From Bacteroides sp. AN502(2024) (GTDB taxonomy: Bacteria > Bacteroidota > Bacteroidia > Bacteroidales > Bacteroidaceae): DNA of 64,000 nt. A program made the translations under genes and the position numbers. A model generated the notes under the pieces. It saw only the letters and a program-made list of their open reading frames with translations, was not told the origin of the DNA and searched no databases. The stretch is from assembly GCF_041227145.1 (NCBI RefSeq), contig NZ_JBGFSP010000003.1:1612001-1676000 (forward strand), read 5' to 3'. This document shows, in pieces, positions 54,797 through 63,211 of this stretch (position 1 is the stretch's first letter; every line of letters begins with the position of its first letter).

Positions 54797-57700
54797 ATGA
54801 GTGTACTGAACGAAACATTTTTTGAAAAGCATATTGCCGACTATCTTGCCGATAGCCCCCTATACAACCAACGCACTGCTGCCGATTTCGATATTGACGC
54901 ACTTTGCGACCGTGACATGTTGCGCCGATTCATAGAGGCGCAGACACCAAAATGGCAACGTCTTGTGCAGCGCTTTGGTAGTGAGGACGCTGCCTTTGAA
55001 GCTGTTGTCAAGGAGTATAACAACCGTATTGACAAAGGCGCGAAGCTCTCGCATTTACTCATCAAGGGATTGAACATACAGGGCATCAAACTGAAGCTCG
55101 TGCAATTCAAGCCTGAATATGACGACGCAGAAAGCGAGTTTCAGCAGCTATATATGCAAAACCGTTTTTCGGTAGTGCGTCAGATGCGTTACAGCAACAT
55201 GCCGCCCGACAATAAAAACGAGATAGACCTTGCAATACTTGTCAACGGCATACCCATCATCACCGCCGAGTTGAAAAATGAGCAGACCGACCAAACGTAT
55301 GTAAACGCCATACACCAGTATCGCACCGACCGCAATCCGCAAAACAGGCTGCTCAAAACCATACTTGTGCATTTTGCCGTAGATAACAACTATGCGTTTA
55401 TGACAACAACGCTGCGTGGCGAGGCTACGACATTTCTGCCGTTCAATATCAACAGCAAGAATCCGGCTGTTGAGAGCGACTATCCTACCTGTTATATGTG
55501 GAAAGAGATATGGCAAGCCGATAGCTTGCTGAATATCTTGCAGCACTTTATCAAACAATACAAGGAACGCGACGAGAAAACCGGCAAGGAAAAAGATGTA
55601 ACCATCTTTCCCCGTTATCATCAGTTGCGGGCGGTTCGAAACCTGTGTAACTGGGCGAGAGAAAACGGAGCAGGTAAAAATTACCTGATTGAACACGCGG
55701 CAGGAAGTGGTAAAACCAAGTCAATGGCATGGCTCGCACATCAGCTTGCCAACATTACCGACCGCGATACACGGTCTATTTTCGACAGCATCATTATGGT
55801 AACAGACCGAATAGTGCTTAATGCGAATATGGCCGAGGATGTAAACCACTTCGAGACAGAAGCCGGTACGGTGGCCGACATCCGCCGTGGCTCGCGCAAA
55901 CTCGCTGACGCTATCAATGACGGCAACCGAATCATTGTCAGCACGGTTCAGAAATTCGGTTATGCTCTTGACCACCTTAAACGTGACAAGGCGCGTCGCT
56001 ACGCTATCATCGTGGATGAAGCACACACGGCAATCGGCAACGAGAGTGCCAAAGACCTTGTAAATGCACTCTCCACCGACGAGGAATTGCGCAACTATGC
56101 AGAGCGTTTCGGGGCGGATGACTACGCAAGCGAAATGGATGCCATGCTTGCCTTTTTACAGGCTATGCGTCAGGAAATGTCGCATATCTCGTATTTCGCA
56201 TTTACAGCCACCCCCAAAGATAAGACCTATGCACTTTTCGGCTATAAAAACACCGAGGGTAAATGGCGCGCGCATGACTACTATTCGATGAAACAAGCCA
56301 TCGAAGAAAAATTCATACTTGATGTGTTGCAGAATTACACCACCTACGACACAATGTATGAGTACATTGCCAAGAGTGGCCTCCCTGAAGATGAAGCCTC
56401 TAAAGAGTATGAGGAGCGTAAAGCTGTCCGGCTGATTCTCCAAGCCTTGAACAAAGACCCCTACAATATGGAGAAGAAAGCTCGCGTCATGCTCGCACAC
56501 TTCTTCAGCAGCTCCATCCATAAAATAGGCGGTCAGGCAAAAGCTATGGTTGTCAGCGATTCTAGGCTGTCGGCAGTCCGCTATAAGCAAATCATTGACA
56601 AGATAATAGCCGAGGACTACAACGGAGTAATCAAAACCCTTGTTGCTTTTTCCGGCACCGTTGAGCTTGACGGTGTCAGCTACACCGAGGACAAGATGAA
56701 CGGCTACGGTATCAAAGACAACCGCATCCGCGACATCTTTAACGAACCGGAATATAGGATACTCATTGTCGCTGATAAATTCCAGACCGGCTTCGACCAA
56801 AAGTTACTGCATACGATGTATGTTGACAAAATGCTTGGCGGAATCCAATGTATTCAAACTCTCAGCCGTCTGAACCGTTGCTTCCCTCCGCTTAAAGAGG
56901 ACACAATGGTTCTTGACTTCCGTAATCGCGCCGACGATGTTCTGAAAGCATTCCAGCGGTATTATAAAGAAACTGAATTGCAGGGCGACGTTGATGTGCA
57001 ACGCCTCTATTCATTTGTCAATGAGATAGAGCAGTATAAGGTCTATAACGACGCAGAAGAAGAAAATATCGTCAGGGCATTGCTTAACAGGACTACTGCC
57101 GCCTCAGTACCCTCAATGGTTAAGCGCATAGTCGATGAGCGTGTCGAGCCGATGGCTGATGCCGACAAAGACAAGTTTCGCAAACTTATTAACCGCTATA
57201 TTCGCAGTTATGGCTTCATGGCTCAACTTATGAAGTTCATTGACCCTGACCTCGAGCGTCACTACGTTTTCTATAAGGTCTTGTATAAGGCTTTGCCTTA
57301 CACCAAAGAGACATTGCCGATGGAAATACTTGAAAAGGTTGACCTTAACAAGTTCCGTCTGCAAATGAGCTTCGAGGGTAATTTACAGCTCGAAGACGAG
57401 GACACGACCTTGCAATCTTCACGCATCGGAGACATCAACACTCCTCGCGCTGATGAAACCAAAACGCTCCAAGAGCTTCTAAACATCGTTAATGAACCCT
57501 GGGAGGGATATCTTGATGAAAACGACAAGATAATCCGCAATATCGTAGATGAATTGCAGGTAGATACAGACTTGATAAACGCTTTCCGTGCAAATAACAG
57601 CCCGGAATCACTCTCGCGCCTTATTATTGATAAGATTATGACTAAGGCCGGAGGGCAAATAGACAAATTCTTCTCCCTGCTTACAGAAGTACACGCCGGC

Positions 57701-58351
57701 TCGAATTTCTCCAAAGAATTTGTCAGAGGCGTTGCCGACCTGCTTGCACGAAACACACAGGCCGACCGAAATCTGCCACTCGACATAAATGCTCTGCATC
57801 AGGCAATATGCAACGTGATGGACGGCACATTTGCCGAATTGTATCGCTACATCCGCCCACTCGCAGAAGTCGTGTCAACACTGCTGAAAGTTATTCAGGC
57901 ACCGTCAATTTCAAACCTTGACGGTATCAATGATATTGTGATGGATTCACTCAATCAAGTGTACCGCGCACAGAACCTGCGCTTGGTTGACCGTCGCCGA
58001 CATTTTAACAGCCTTGTAAGCCACTACGAACCGTTCCTCAAAAAGTTATACTATCTGATGAACGGACAGCAGATTGAGGCACCGGAAGAAGGCCGCAACG
58101 CCACTTTCAAGGATGCTGTCTTTGCGTTCCGCGCTCTCCGAGGACTGCGAAATAATCCGCAACCGGTTTATCAGCAGTTCAGCCAGTATCTCGAAAACCT
58201 ACGCCAATGGCGCAATACGGAGGCACACGAAGCCAACACCGCCACCGAACAAGACCTGATCGGTGCCACCCACATCGTAGTAGCGATGTACATATACATC
58301 GTTTCGCAAGTTACCACCGAACTCGAAATGTCAGAATATTATAATAATTGA
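54797..58351 (+). CDS. hsdR: Type I restriction endonuclease subunit R
   Basis: The 1184-residue motor-nuclease translocates and cuts unmodified DNA. The nuclease motif is Asp144 in NEIDLAILVNG with Glu158-x-Lys160 in ITAELKNEQ. The helicase part has Walker A HAAGSGKTKS (about 300-309), DEAH as IIVDEAHTAIG, motif III FTATPKDKT and motif VI IQTLSRLNRC. A long helical C-terminus (about 800-1184) contacts HsdM/HsdS. It starts 18 bp after hsdS and ends 3 bp before the macro-domain gene, so the restriction and Thoeris parts are one transcript. Confidence 0.95.
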   Translation: MSVLNETFFEKHIADYLADSPLYNQRTAADFDIDALCDRDMLRRFIEAQTPKWQRLVQRFGSEDAAFEAVVKEYNNRIDKGAKLSHLLIKGLNIQGIKLKLVQFKPEYDDAESEFQQLYMQNRFSVVRQMRYSNMPPDNKNEIDLAILVNGIPIITAELKNEQTDQTYVNAIHQYRTDRNPQNRLLKTILVHFAVDNNYAFMTTTLRGEATTFLPFNINSKNPAVESDYPTCYMWKEIWQADSLLNILQHFIKQYKERDEKTGKEKDVTIFPRYHQLRAVRNLCNWARENGAGKNYLIEHAAGSGKTKSMAWLAHQLANITDRDTRSIFDSIIMVTDRIVLNANMAEDVNHFETEAGTVADIRRGSRKLADAINDGNRIIVSTVQKFGYALDHLKRDKARRYAIIVDEAHTAIGNESAKDLVNALSTDEELRNYAERFGADDYASEMDAMLAFLQAMRQEMSHISYFAFTATPKDKTYALFGYKNTEGKWRAHDYYSMKQAIEEKFILDVLQNYTTYDTMYEYIAKSGLPEDEASKEYEERKAVRLILQALNKDPYNMEKKARVMLAHFFSSSIHKIGGQAKAMVVSDSRLSAVRYKQIIDKIIAEDYNGVIKTLVAFSGTVELDGVSYTEDKMNGYGIKDNRIRDIFNEPEYRILIVADKFQTGFDQKLLHTMYVDKMLGGIQCIQTLSRLNRCFPPLKEDTMVLDFRNRADDVLKAFQRYYKETELQGDVDVQRLYSFVNEIEQYKVYNDAEEENIVRALLNRTTAASVPSMVKRIVDERVEPMADADKDKFRKLINRYIRSYGFMAQLMKFIDPDLERHYVFYKVLYKALPYTKETLPMEILEKVDLNKFRLQMSFEGNLQLEDEDTTLQSSRIGDINTPRADETKTLQELLNIVNEPWEGYLDENDKIIRNIVDELQVDTDLINAFRANNSPESLSRLIIDKIMTKAGGQIDKFFSLLTEVHAGSNFSKEFVRGVADLLARNTQADRNLPLDINALHQAICNVMDGTFAELYRYIRPLAEVVSTLLKVIQAPSISNLDGINDIVMDSLNQVYRAQNLRLVDRRRHFNSLVSHYEPFLKKLYYLMNGQQIEAPEEGRNATFKDAVFAFRALRGLRNNPQPVYQQFSQYLENLRQWRNTEAHEANTATEQDLIGATHIVVAMYIYIVSQVTTELEMSEYYNN

Positions 58352-58354
58352 GCG

Positions 58355-59188
58355 ATGATAAAGTTCCATTGGTTAAATAGTAAACTTCGTTGGAAAGATA
58401 GTGTTACTGTCAGTCTTGCGTTATTGACAACTCTACAAACCATAGCAGAGGTCTCTGGGTTTCTTGACCTTGATTGCGTTAACAGTATTCCTTGGTTGTG
58501 GAAATTGGCTATTATTTTCGCCATATTTATATTCTTGACGGTGTGTACTTTTATATCAAAGCATTTACTTGTTCACAAAGGACTAAAATTGAGTATTGGC
58601 GACAATGAGGTTAAAATAAAGCAAGCTGATATCTTCGAGCAAGATGGGTGGCGTTTAATTCCGTTCAACGAAATGTTTGATACCGTAGTTGACGATATAA
58701 TAATAGCTCATCGTTCACTTAATGGGTATTTCATTGATACATACGTTAAGGATGACTTAAAAAAACTTGAACAATGTATCGAAACTGCTTCGGATGTCAA
58801 GGGTTTAAACCCAACGTCAAAACAGGGTAGAAAGAAATTTCCACTCGGCAGAATAATCCCATACAACAACGAGTATCTTCTTCTTGCTTTTACTCACTTT
58901 GACGATAATAACAATGCTTTTTTATCTCATGCCGACTTCGAGAAATGTTTAATAACTATGTGGAAAGAGATAAACAGAGTTTATGCAAATCGACCTATAT
59001 ACATTCCCTTACTCGGCTCTGGGATTACTCGGTTTACTGACACTCCACATAAAGATAATCTCTCGCTCGCTAAATGTTTACTGTGTACTTTGAAAATGAG
59101 TGGAGTCCACATTAAGCAGCCTATAACAATATGCCTCATGCCCGAGATAATGAATAGTATGAACATTTATGAACTAAAATCAAAGTAA
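58355..59188 (+). CDS. thsA: Type II Thoeris ThsA-like effector: two TM helices plus macro domain
   Basis: The 277-residue protein has two membrane helices (about 15-37 and 46-68, the second IPWLWKLAIIFAIFIFLT) and a cytoplasmic macro domain (about 80-277). Macro-fold marks are EVKIKQADIFEQ, FNEMFDTVVDD, and the phosphate loop IPLLGSGITRFTD (about 217-229). In type II Thoeris a membrane-bound macro protein binds the ADP-ribose-type signal made by the TIR partner and then disrupts the inner membrane, killing the infected cell. It begins 3 bp after hsdR and ends 1 bp before the TIR gene. The assignment rests on architecture and pairing. Confidence 0.85.
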   Translation: MIKFHWLNSKLRWKDSVTVSLALLTTLQTIAEVSGFLDLDCVNSIPWLWKLAIIFAIFIFLTVCTFISKHLLVHKGLKLSIGDNEVKIKQADIFEQDGWRLIPFNEMFDTVVDDIIIAHRSLNGYFIDTYVKDDLKKLEQCIETASDVKGLNPTSKQGRKKFPLGRIIPYNNEYLLLAFTHFDDNNNAFLSHADFEKCLITMWKEINRVYANRPIYIPLLGSGITRFTDTPHKDNLSLAKCLLCTLKMSGVHIKQPITICLMPEIMNSMNIYELKSK

Positions 59189-59189
59189 T

Positions 59190-59714
59190 ATGACGTACAG
59201 AACTCGTACTTACATCGCCGGAGATTGGACCGGCGATAAAGATGCCATTGACCAATTGTATAAATGGAATGATAGCAAATATTGGGGACTCCATTTTACG
59301 AACGCTCACGATTTGCATCAATCCAACGATGGCAGCAAGAATTGTTCCATCAAAAAAAGTCTGTGTCTTAGGATGGATGCTTCTAAAACATTTGTTTTAG
59401 TCGTTGGTGCTAAAACAAAATCTCTGACAGCGGGTAGTTGTCAACATTGTAGTTCCTATTCAAGTTATTGGAGTTCATGTAATTCCGGCAACAGTGTTAG
59501 TCTTAAAAGTTATATTGAATACGAGTGCGATAAGGCTGTGCGTGATGGCTTAAAAATAATCGTATTGTACAATAGTACCTCGGTTAATCGTAATCTCTGT
59601 CCTGAATCTGTGCGTTGGACAGGAGTCCACGCAACCATGCAGAAGTGGGAAAATGGCACATTATACTGGGATTACAAAAGTGTTAAAGACGCCTTTGATA
59701 AAGCCAATCAATAG
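59190..59714 (+). CDS. thsB: Type II Thoeris ThsB-like TIR-domain protein
   Basis: The 174-residue TIR protein begins TYIAGDWTGDKDAIDQL, has the family loop LHFTNAHDLHQSND, strand KTFVLVVGAKT, a Cys-rich insert (AGSCQHCSSY), and the helix SYIEYECDKAVRDG, where Glu110 or Glu112 is the expected catalytic glutamate. Strand IIVLYNS follows. Such TIR proteins sense phage and convert NAD+ into a signalling nucleotide for ThsA. It is the last gene of the operon; a GC-rich terminator follows at 59754-59776. Four cysteines in the insert could bind a metal, which is not usual in TIR domains. Confidence 0.85.
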   Translation: MTYRTRTYIAGDWTGDKDAIDQLYKWNDSKYWGLHFTNAHDLHQSNDGSKNCSIKKSLCLRMDASKTFVLVVGAKTKSLTAGSCQHCSSYSSYWSSCNSGNSVSLKSYIEYECDKAVRDGLKIIVLYNSTSVNRNLCPESVRWTGVHATMQKWENGTLYWDYKSVKDAFDKANQ

Positions 59715-59753
59715 TATTCTGATCTGAACCATCAGAGCATTACCTTGACATAC

Positions 59754-59785
59754 GCCCCTTCGGACTTCGAGGGGGCTTGTTGTGT
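59754..59785 (+). terminator. Terminator after the TIR gene
   Basis: GCCCCTTCG (59754-59762) pairs with CGAGGGGGC (59768-59776) around a 5-nt loop, followed on the plus strand by TTGTTGTGTTT. It is 40 bp after the TIR stop and suits the end of the hsdM-to-thsB operon. Confidence 0.6.
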
Positions 59786-59990
59786 TTATACCCCTGCGGC
59801 ACCGCGTAGAGAGAGCGGCAGGGAGCGGTAGGCGGTGATGGATTGCGCCGGATTATAGGTTGCCAGGGTGATGTGTTCTTGCGTGAGGGTGCGGCTACCT
59901 GACTGCCTGAAAGCGGGGTGTGGTCTGCATGGGAATGTCGGCTGCACAGCGGCAGATGTGCCATGTCTGCGCTTGGGCTTCCATTTTCAT
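59786..59990 (-). pseudogene. Small element-borne gene, frameshifted
   Basis: The minus strand from ATG 59990 reads MKMEAQAQTWHICRCAADIP, then needs one C less in a CCCC run (about 59923) to continue as FRQSGSRTLTQEHITLATYN and SITAYRSLPLSLRGAAGV to a stop at 59786-59788. The joined product would be about 67 residues. It looks like a small protein of the mobile element, now broken. Function unknown. Confidence 0.35.
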
Positions 59991-60510
59991 ATTCTGCTTT
60001 GGCCGTTGGGAATAACCTCACGGCGTAGATGATTGAAGGCATTGGCAGCGTACCACTCCATGGCAACGGAATAGCGGGTTACATATGACAGGATTTTGAG
60101 CAAGCGCGTTTGGAGAGGGACTTTACTTGTGAACACACGGAGGCACATTATATACATTTCTCGTAAACATTGGGCATTCCCAATTTTGTCAATTCTCAGA
60201 ATAGTATTACCTTTGCAGGTGAAGAGTTGTTTGAATGTAATGCATTGCAAAATGCTGAAATAAGAACTGTTGCCTTGTCATTACCCTCTTTTTGCCTTCC
60301 TTGTTGAACTTGTTGATTCTAAATATCCTGCAATTATTTGCACGTTTTTTTCAAAAAAAAAACGCTATTTCTCATACTATTTCAGGGTATTTCTCATAGT
60401 CAGTTACAGCTATTCTCCTATTTATCCACCAAGCTTATCTTACCAAATATCTAGCTATTTCTTTCATGTAAACAACTAGTTAATTACTTGTTTTTCATCT
60501 AATAATGTCG
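59991..60510. other. Right edge of the element and HU-gene upstream DNA
   Basis: To about 60250 the sequence is element-like; TACCTTTG at 60209-60216 is an exact -7 box on the plus strand with no gene close behind. From about 60290 it is AT-rich. TATTTCTCATA occurs at 60366 and 60388 (22 bp apart), with weaker copies near 60411 (TATTCTCCTA) and 60456 (TATTTCTTTCA). A run of ten A and one of seven T lie at about 60344-60362. No convincing gene is present. Confidence 0.45.
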
Positions 60511-60518
60511 TATCTTTG
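60511..60518 (+). promoter_or_regulatory. -7 promoter box of the HU-HIG gene
   Basis: TATCTTTG is an exact TAnnTTTG box with CTTG (60487-60490) 20 bp upstream as a -33 element. Transcription would begin near 60525, giving a leader of about 190 nt that contains the palindrome array. Confidence 0.6.
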
Positions 60519-60538
60519 AAAGAGCATACCAACCGTTC

Positions 60539-60614
60539 CACTACAGTGCACAGGCCTATTCACTACAGTAAAAAGATATGTCTACTAGAGTGAAAAGAAC
60601 CGTTCACTGTAGTG
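60539..60614. repeat. Array of four CACTnnAGTG palindromes with an exact 22-bp period
   Basis: The cores are CACTACAGTG (60539-60548), CACTACAGTA (60561-60570), TACTAGAGTG (60583-60592) and CACTGTAGTG (60605-60614), each 22 bp after the last. The outer two extend to GTTCCACTACAGTG (60535-60548) and its exact complement (60605-60618), so the array as a whole is also an inverted repeat. It lies in the leader of the HU-HIG gene, after its promoter. The layout equals that at 18998-19079 though the sequence differs. Confidence 0.85.
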
Positions 60615-60714
60615 GAACAATCAGGATGGCGGTTGAATAATAAAAGAATAAAGGCAAGATGTGATAAGCGCATCAGGTATATAACATATAAACAACCATT
60701 AAATTAGAACAAAG

Positions 60715-61326
60715 ATGGCAATACAATTCGAGTTTTATAAGAATCCCCAACCGGAGAAAGAAGGAGAAGAACCTAGTTATCACCCGCGGGTGGTTAATTT
60801 TCAACATGTGACCACTCAAAAGCTGGCAAGAGAAATCCATATGGCAACTACTTTCGGGAAAGCGGAAGTAGAAGCCATGCTAATGGAATTGAGCAGATGT
60901 ATGGGAAACCACCTACGTGAAGGAGAACGAATACATCTGGATGGAATCGGCTATTTCCAAATTACATTACAGGCTACCGAACCTGTACATTCGCTTGCCA
61001 CTCGCGCAGACAAAGTGAAGCTAAAATCTATTAACTTCCAGGCCGACAGAGATTTAAAAAGTTTATGTATGAGTACTCACTTACGACGTTCGAAATACAA
61101 GCCACATTCGGCGTCCCTTTCAGAAGAAGAGATTGACAAGAAACTCACTGCCTATTTTGCAACCCATCCTGTATTGACCCGTAGTAATATGCAGTCACTC
61201 TGTTGTTTTACCCAAAGCATGGCCAGCAGACAGATTCGTCGTCTGAAAGCACAGGGTAACTTACAGAATATCGGCAAACCCACACAGCCTATTTATGTAC
61301 CAGCTCCGGGGCATTATGAGAAATGA
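60715..61326 (+). CDS. HU-HIG family DNA-binding protein with C-terminal winged helix
   Basis: The 203-residue protein has an N-terminal HU-like domain (about 1-125: YHPRVVNFQHVTTQKLAREI, FGKAEVEAMLMELSRCMGNHL, GERIHLDGIGYFQITL). A linker leads to a winged-helix part (about 140-195: IDKKLTAYFATHPVLTRSNMQ, SMASRQIRRLKAQGNLQNIG). HU-HIG proteins are histone-like and common in Bacteroides, often encoded next to a VirE-type gene. It may control its own leader array. The gene is complete, with TGA at 61324-61326. Confidence 0.85.
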   Translation: MAIQFEFYKNPQPEKEGEEPSYHPRVVNFQHVTTQKLAREIHMATTFGKAEVEAMLMELSRCMGNHLREGERIHLDGIGYFQITLQATEPVHSLATRADKVKLKSINFQADRDLKSLCMSTHLRRSKYKPHSASLSEEEIDKKLTAYFATHPVLTRSNMQSLCCFTQSMASRQIRRLKAQGNLQNIGKPTQPIYVPAPGHYEK

Positions 61327-61417
61327 GTTCAACGGGCATGAGAAATAAGCCAAATTAAGGCCTATTCGCGAATGAAACTATGAGAAATGAATATTTTATA
61401 TCCATTTCGGAGGCGTG

Positions 61418-62971
61418 TCAATTCTCCACCAACCACTTTTCTATATTTCTTGTTTCAGCACTAAAGTTCACACCAATCTTGAAAAGCTTTCGTGAATCCG
61501 TTGCAAACGGACGAGCATAATGTTTATCCTCTATCTGCTGCAAAGCTTCTTCCGCCGTACCATTCAATTTAAATTCCATGATATAGATGAATTTATCGGT
61601 CTGCAATACCATATCCACACGACCCTCACTCGTATGGTATTCTGCTTTTACATAAAAACCAACCAGTTTACACACGATATAAAGCACATTCTGATAATGT
61701 AACTCCAGTTCGCGTGCAAGCTCATAGGGAATATCCGAAAAGAAACTTTGCAGGCGACAGAAAAAAGATTCATAATCACCGGCACGCACCTCACGAACAA
61801 ATTTTTGAATTTCAAAGGGAGATTCCACTTTATTGACGTTCGCGTAATAAGGAAGGAGAAAACGGACAAACCCTTCTTCTACTTCACGATTAGGAAAACC
61901 TAAACGATAAATACCAAATTCTTCATCATATCCTTTAATGGTGAGGTATCCGCTCTGATAAATCACCGGAATAGGATTGGTAGATTCAGAATCTATACTG
62001 TTCAGTACCTGTTCATCGGTTTCTTCATGGGCCATTCGGTGTAGATCATAATGATGCTTCTTCAGCAACTCCACTAAATAAGTGGGAGTACCTGTTTCAA
62101 ACCAGTAGCTTTTAAACTCATTCCTATCAAAAGCTAAAAGCAGACTGAAAGGATTGTACATTCCTTTGGAATTGTGAGTGAAATGATAGCCATCATACAT
62201 TTCTTTCAACCGGACACATATCTCTTCATACGTCACTCCCTGCACATTGGCAAATTCATGAAGTTCGGCATCCTGATTATCGTATAGTTCCTGTTCGCTC
62301 ACACCACAAATATCTATATATTTATTCCACATTGAAATATCATTCAGATTATTCAAATCACAGAATACACTGACTTTACCGAACTTGGTAACTCCCGTCA
62401 ACAAAGCAAACTTAATACAGCCATCCTGACTTTTCAATGCGCCATAAAAAGCTTTCAATGTATTACGGAAACTCTTTTGCAAAGCATCATCACCAATAGC
62501 CTGTAGCATTGGTTTATCATACTCGTCCACTAGGATCACCACACTTTGCCCCTCTTGCCGACAAGCACGCTTAATAATCCCCTCAAAACGCATAGCCAAG
62601 GATTTCTCCGATGGCTCCGCACCATATATCTTCTCCCATTCCACCAACGCCCCATTCAGTTTATTCTCCAAGCTTTCCGGAGTATCATATTTTTCGGTAT
62701 TCAGATCAAGATGTAATACGGGATACGTTATCCACTCTTTTTCCAGCTTCTCCATAGCCAGTCCTTCAAAGAGTTCCCGTTTTCCTTGAAAGTAGGCTTC
62801 AAGCGTAGAAATAAGCAGACTTTTGCCAAAACGGCGCGGACGACTCAGGAAATAGTAGCTCCCGGTTTTCACCAATTGATAAATCAATGCAGTTTTATCA
62901 ATATAGAAATAGCCACCTTTACGAATTTTTTCAAAGTTCTGTATGCCGATAGGGTAAATCTTGCCACTCAT
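61418..62971 (-). CDS. AAA-ATPase-like protein with PD-(D/E)XK nuclease domain (DUF1703 type)
   Basis: The 517-residue protein starts KIYPIGIQNFEKIRKGGYFYIDKT, the family N-terminus, with P-loop SRPRRFGKSLLISTLEAY (about 43-60) and Walker B VVILVDEYDKPML. LTGVTKFGKVSVFCDLNNL follows. The C-terminal nuclease-like domain has EGRVDMVLQTDKFIYIMEFKLNG (Asp, then Glu-x-Lys) near residues 440-462. Members are abundant in Bacteroides and related gut bacteria; their biological role is unknown. The gene appears intact and stands alone. Confidence 0.88.
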   Translation of the reverse strand: MSGKIYPIGIQNFEKIRKGGYFYIDKTALIYQLVKTGSYYFLSRPRRFGKSLLISTLEAYFQGKRELFEGLAMEKLEKEWITYPVLHLDLNTEKYDTPESLENKLNGALVEWEKIYGAEPSEKSLAMRFEGIIKRACRQEGQSVVILVDEYDKPMLQAIGDDALQKSFRNTLKAFYGALKSQDGCIKFALLTGVTKFGKVSVFCDLNNLNDISMWNKYIDICGVSEQELYDNQDAELHEFANVQGVTYEEICVRLKEMYDGYHFTHNSKGMYNPFSLLLAFDRNEFKSYWFETGTPTYLVELLKKHHYDLHRMAHEETDEQVLNSIDSESTNPIPVIYQSGYLTIKGYDEEFGIYRLGFPNREVEEGFVRFLLPYYANVNKVESPFEIQKFVREVRAGDYESFFCRLQSFFSDIPYELARELELHYQNVLYIVCKLVGFYVKAEYHTSEGRVDMVLQTDKFIYIMEFKLNGTAEEALQQIEDKHYARPFATDSRKLFKIGVNFSAETRNIEKWLVEN

Positions 62972-63016
62972 ATTTCAATCTGTTTAAGTTCATATCGTAC
63001 AAATACATATACCATC

Positions 63017-63211
63017 TCAATATAAAAAACCAAATGTCCAAAGAGGAACCACATTACGCATTCCATACTCAATATCATCTTTCACAACATACGCATTCTC
63101 TACATCATGCACCTGCTTCTGCGATTTATTCTTTCCACCTACTTCAAAGGTATAACCACCTACCGTAAAATCAGAAACGTCTGATGTAGTTACCGGACAT
63201 ACAACTCGCAA
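63017..63211 (-). pseudogene. C-terminal fragment of another AAA ATPase
   Basis: Sixty-four codons read SDFTVGGYTFEVGGKNKSQ, then DVENAYVVKDDIEYGM and VPLWTFGFLY. This is the characteristic tail of a DUF4143-like ATP-binding protein of Bacteroides, with the GGKNK nuclease-like lysines. No body of the gene lies upstream: a stop-rich AT stretch follows at 63212. It is a relic of a deleted gene. Confidence 0.6.

Larger units (their letters stand above)
44200..60260 (+). mobile_element. Integrated CTnDOT-like mobilizable element carrying a defence operon (approximate ends)
   Basis: The block runs from a tyrosine recombinase to GC-richer sequence ending near 60250. It contains integrase, a companion protein, two HTH excisionase-like genes, DUF3408, oriT-like repeats and MobA, then a WYL regulator, a type I restriction operon and a Thoeris-II pair. 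It separates a VirE-type gene (left) from an HU-HIG gene (right). TTTCTCATA motifs occur on both outer flanks, which supports the view that these flanks were once one intergenic region. No relaxase or coupling protein is present, so transfer would need a helper. End points are estimates. Confidence 0.6.

Noticed and set aside
44403..60216. CTnDOT-like attachment cores TTAATTTTGC (44403) and TTACCTTTGC (60207) as element ends
   Set aside because: Both also match the Bacteroides -7 promoter box TAnnTTTG, so the resemblance to GTANNTTTGC is weak evidence. No longer direct repeat was found around them.
59987..60250. 87-codon open frame on the minus strand at the right edge of the element
   Set aside because: No motif, no clear ribosome site, and unusual residue make-up; kept as non-coding.
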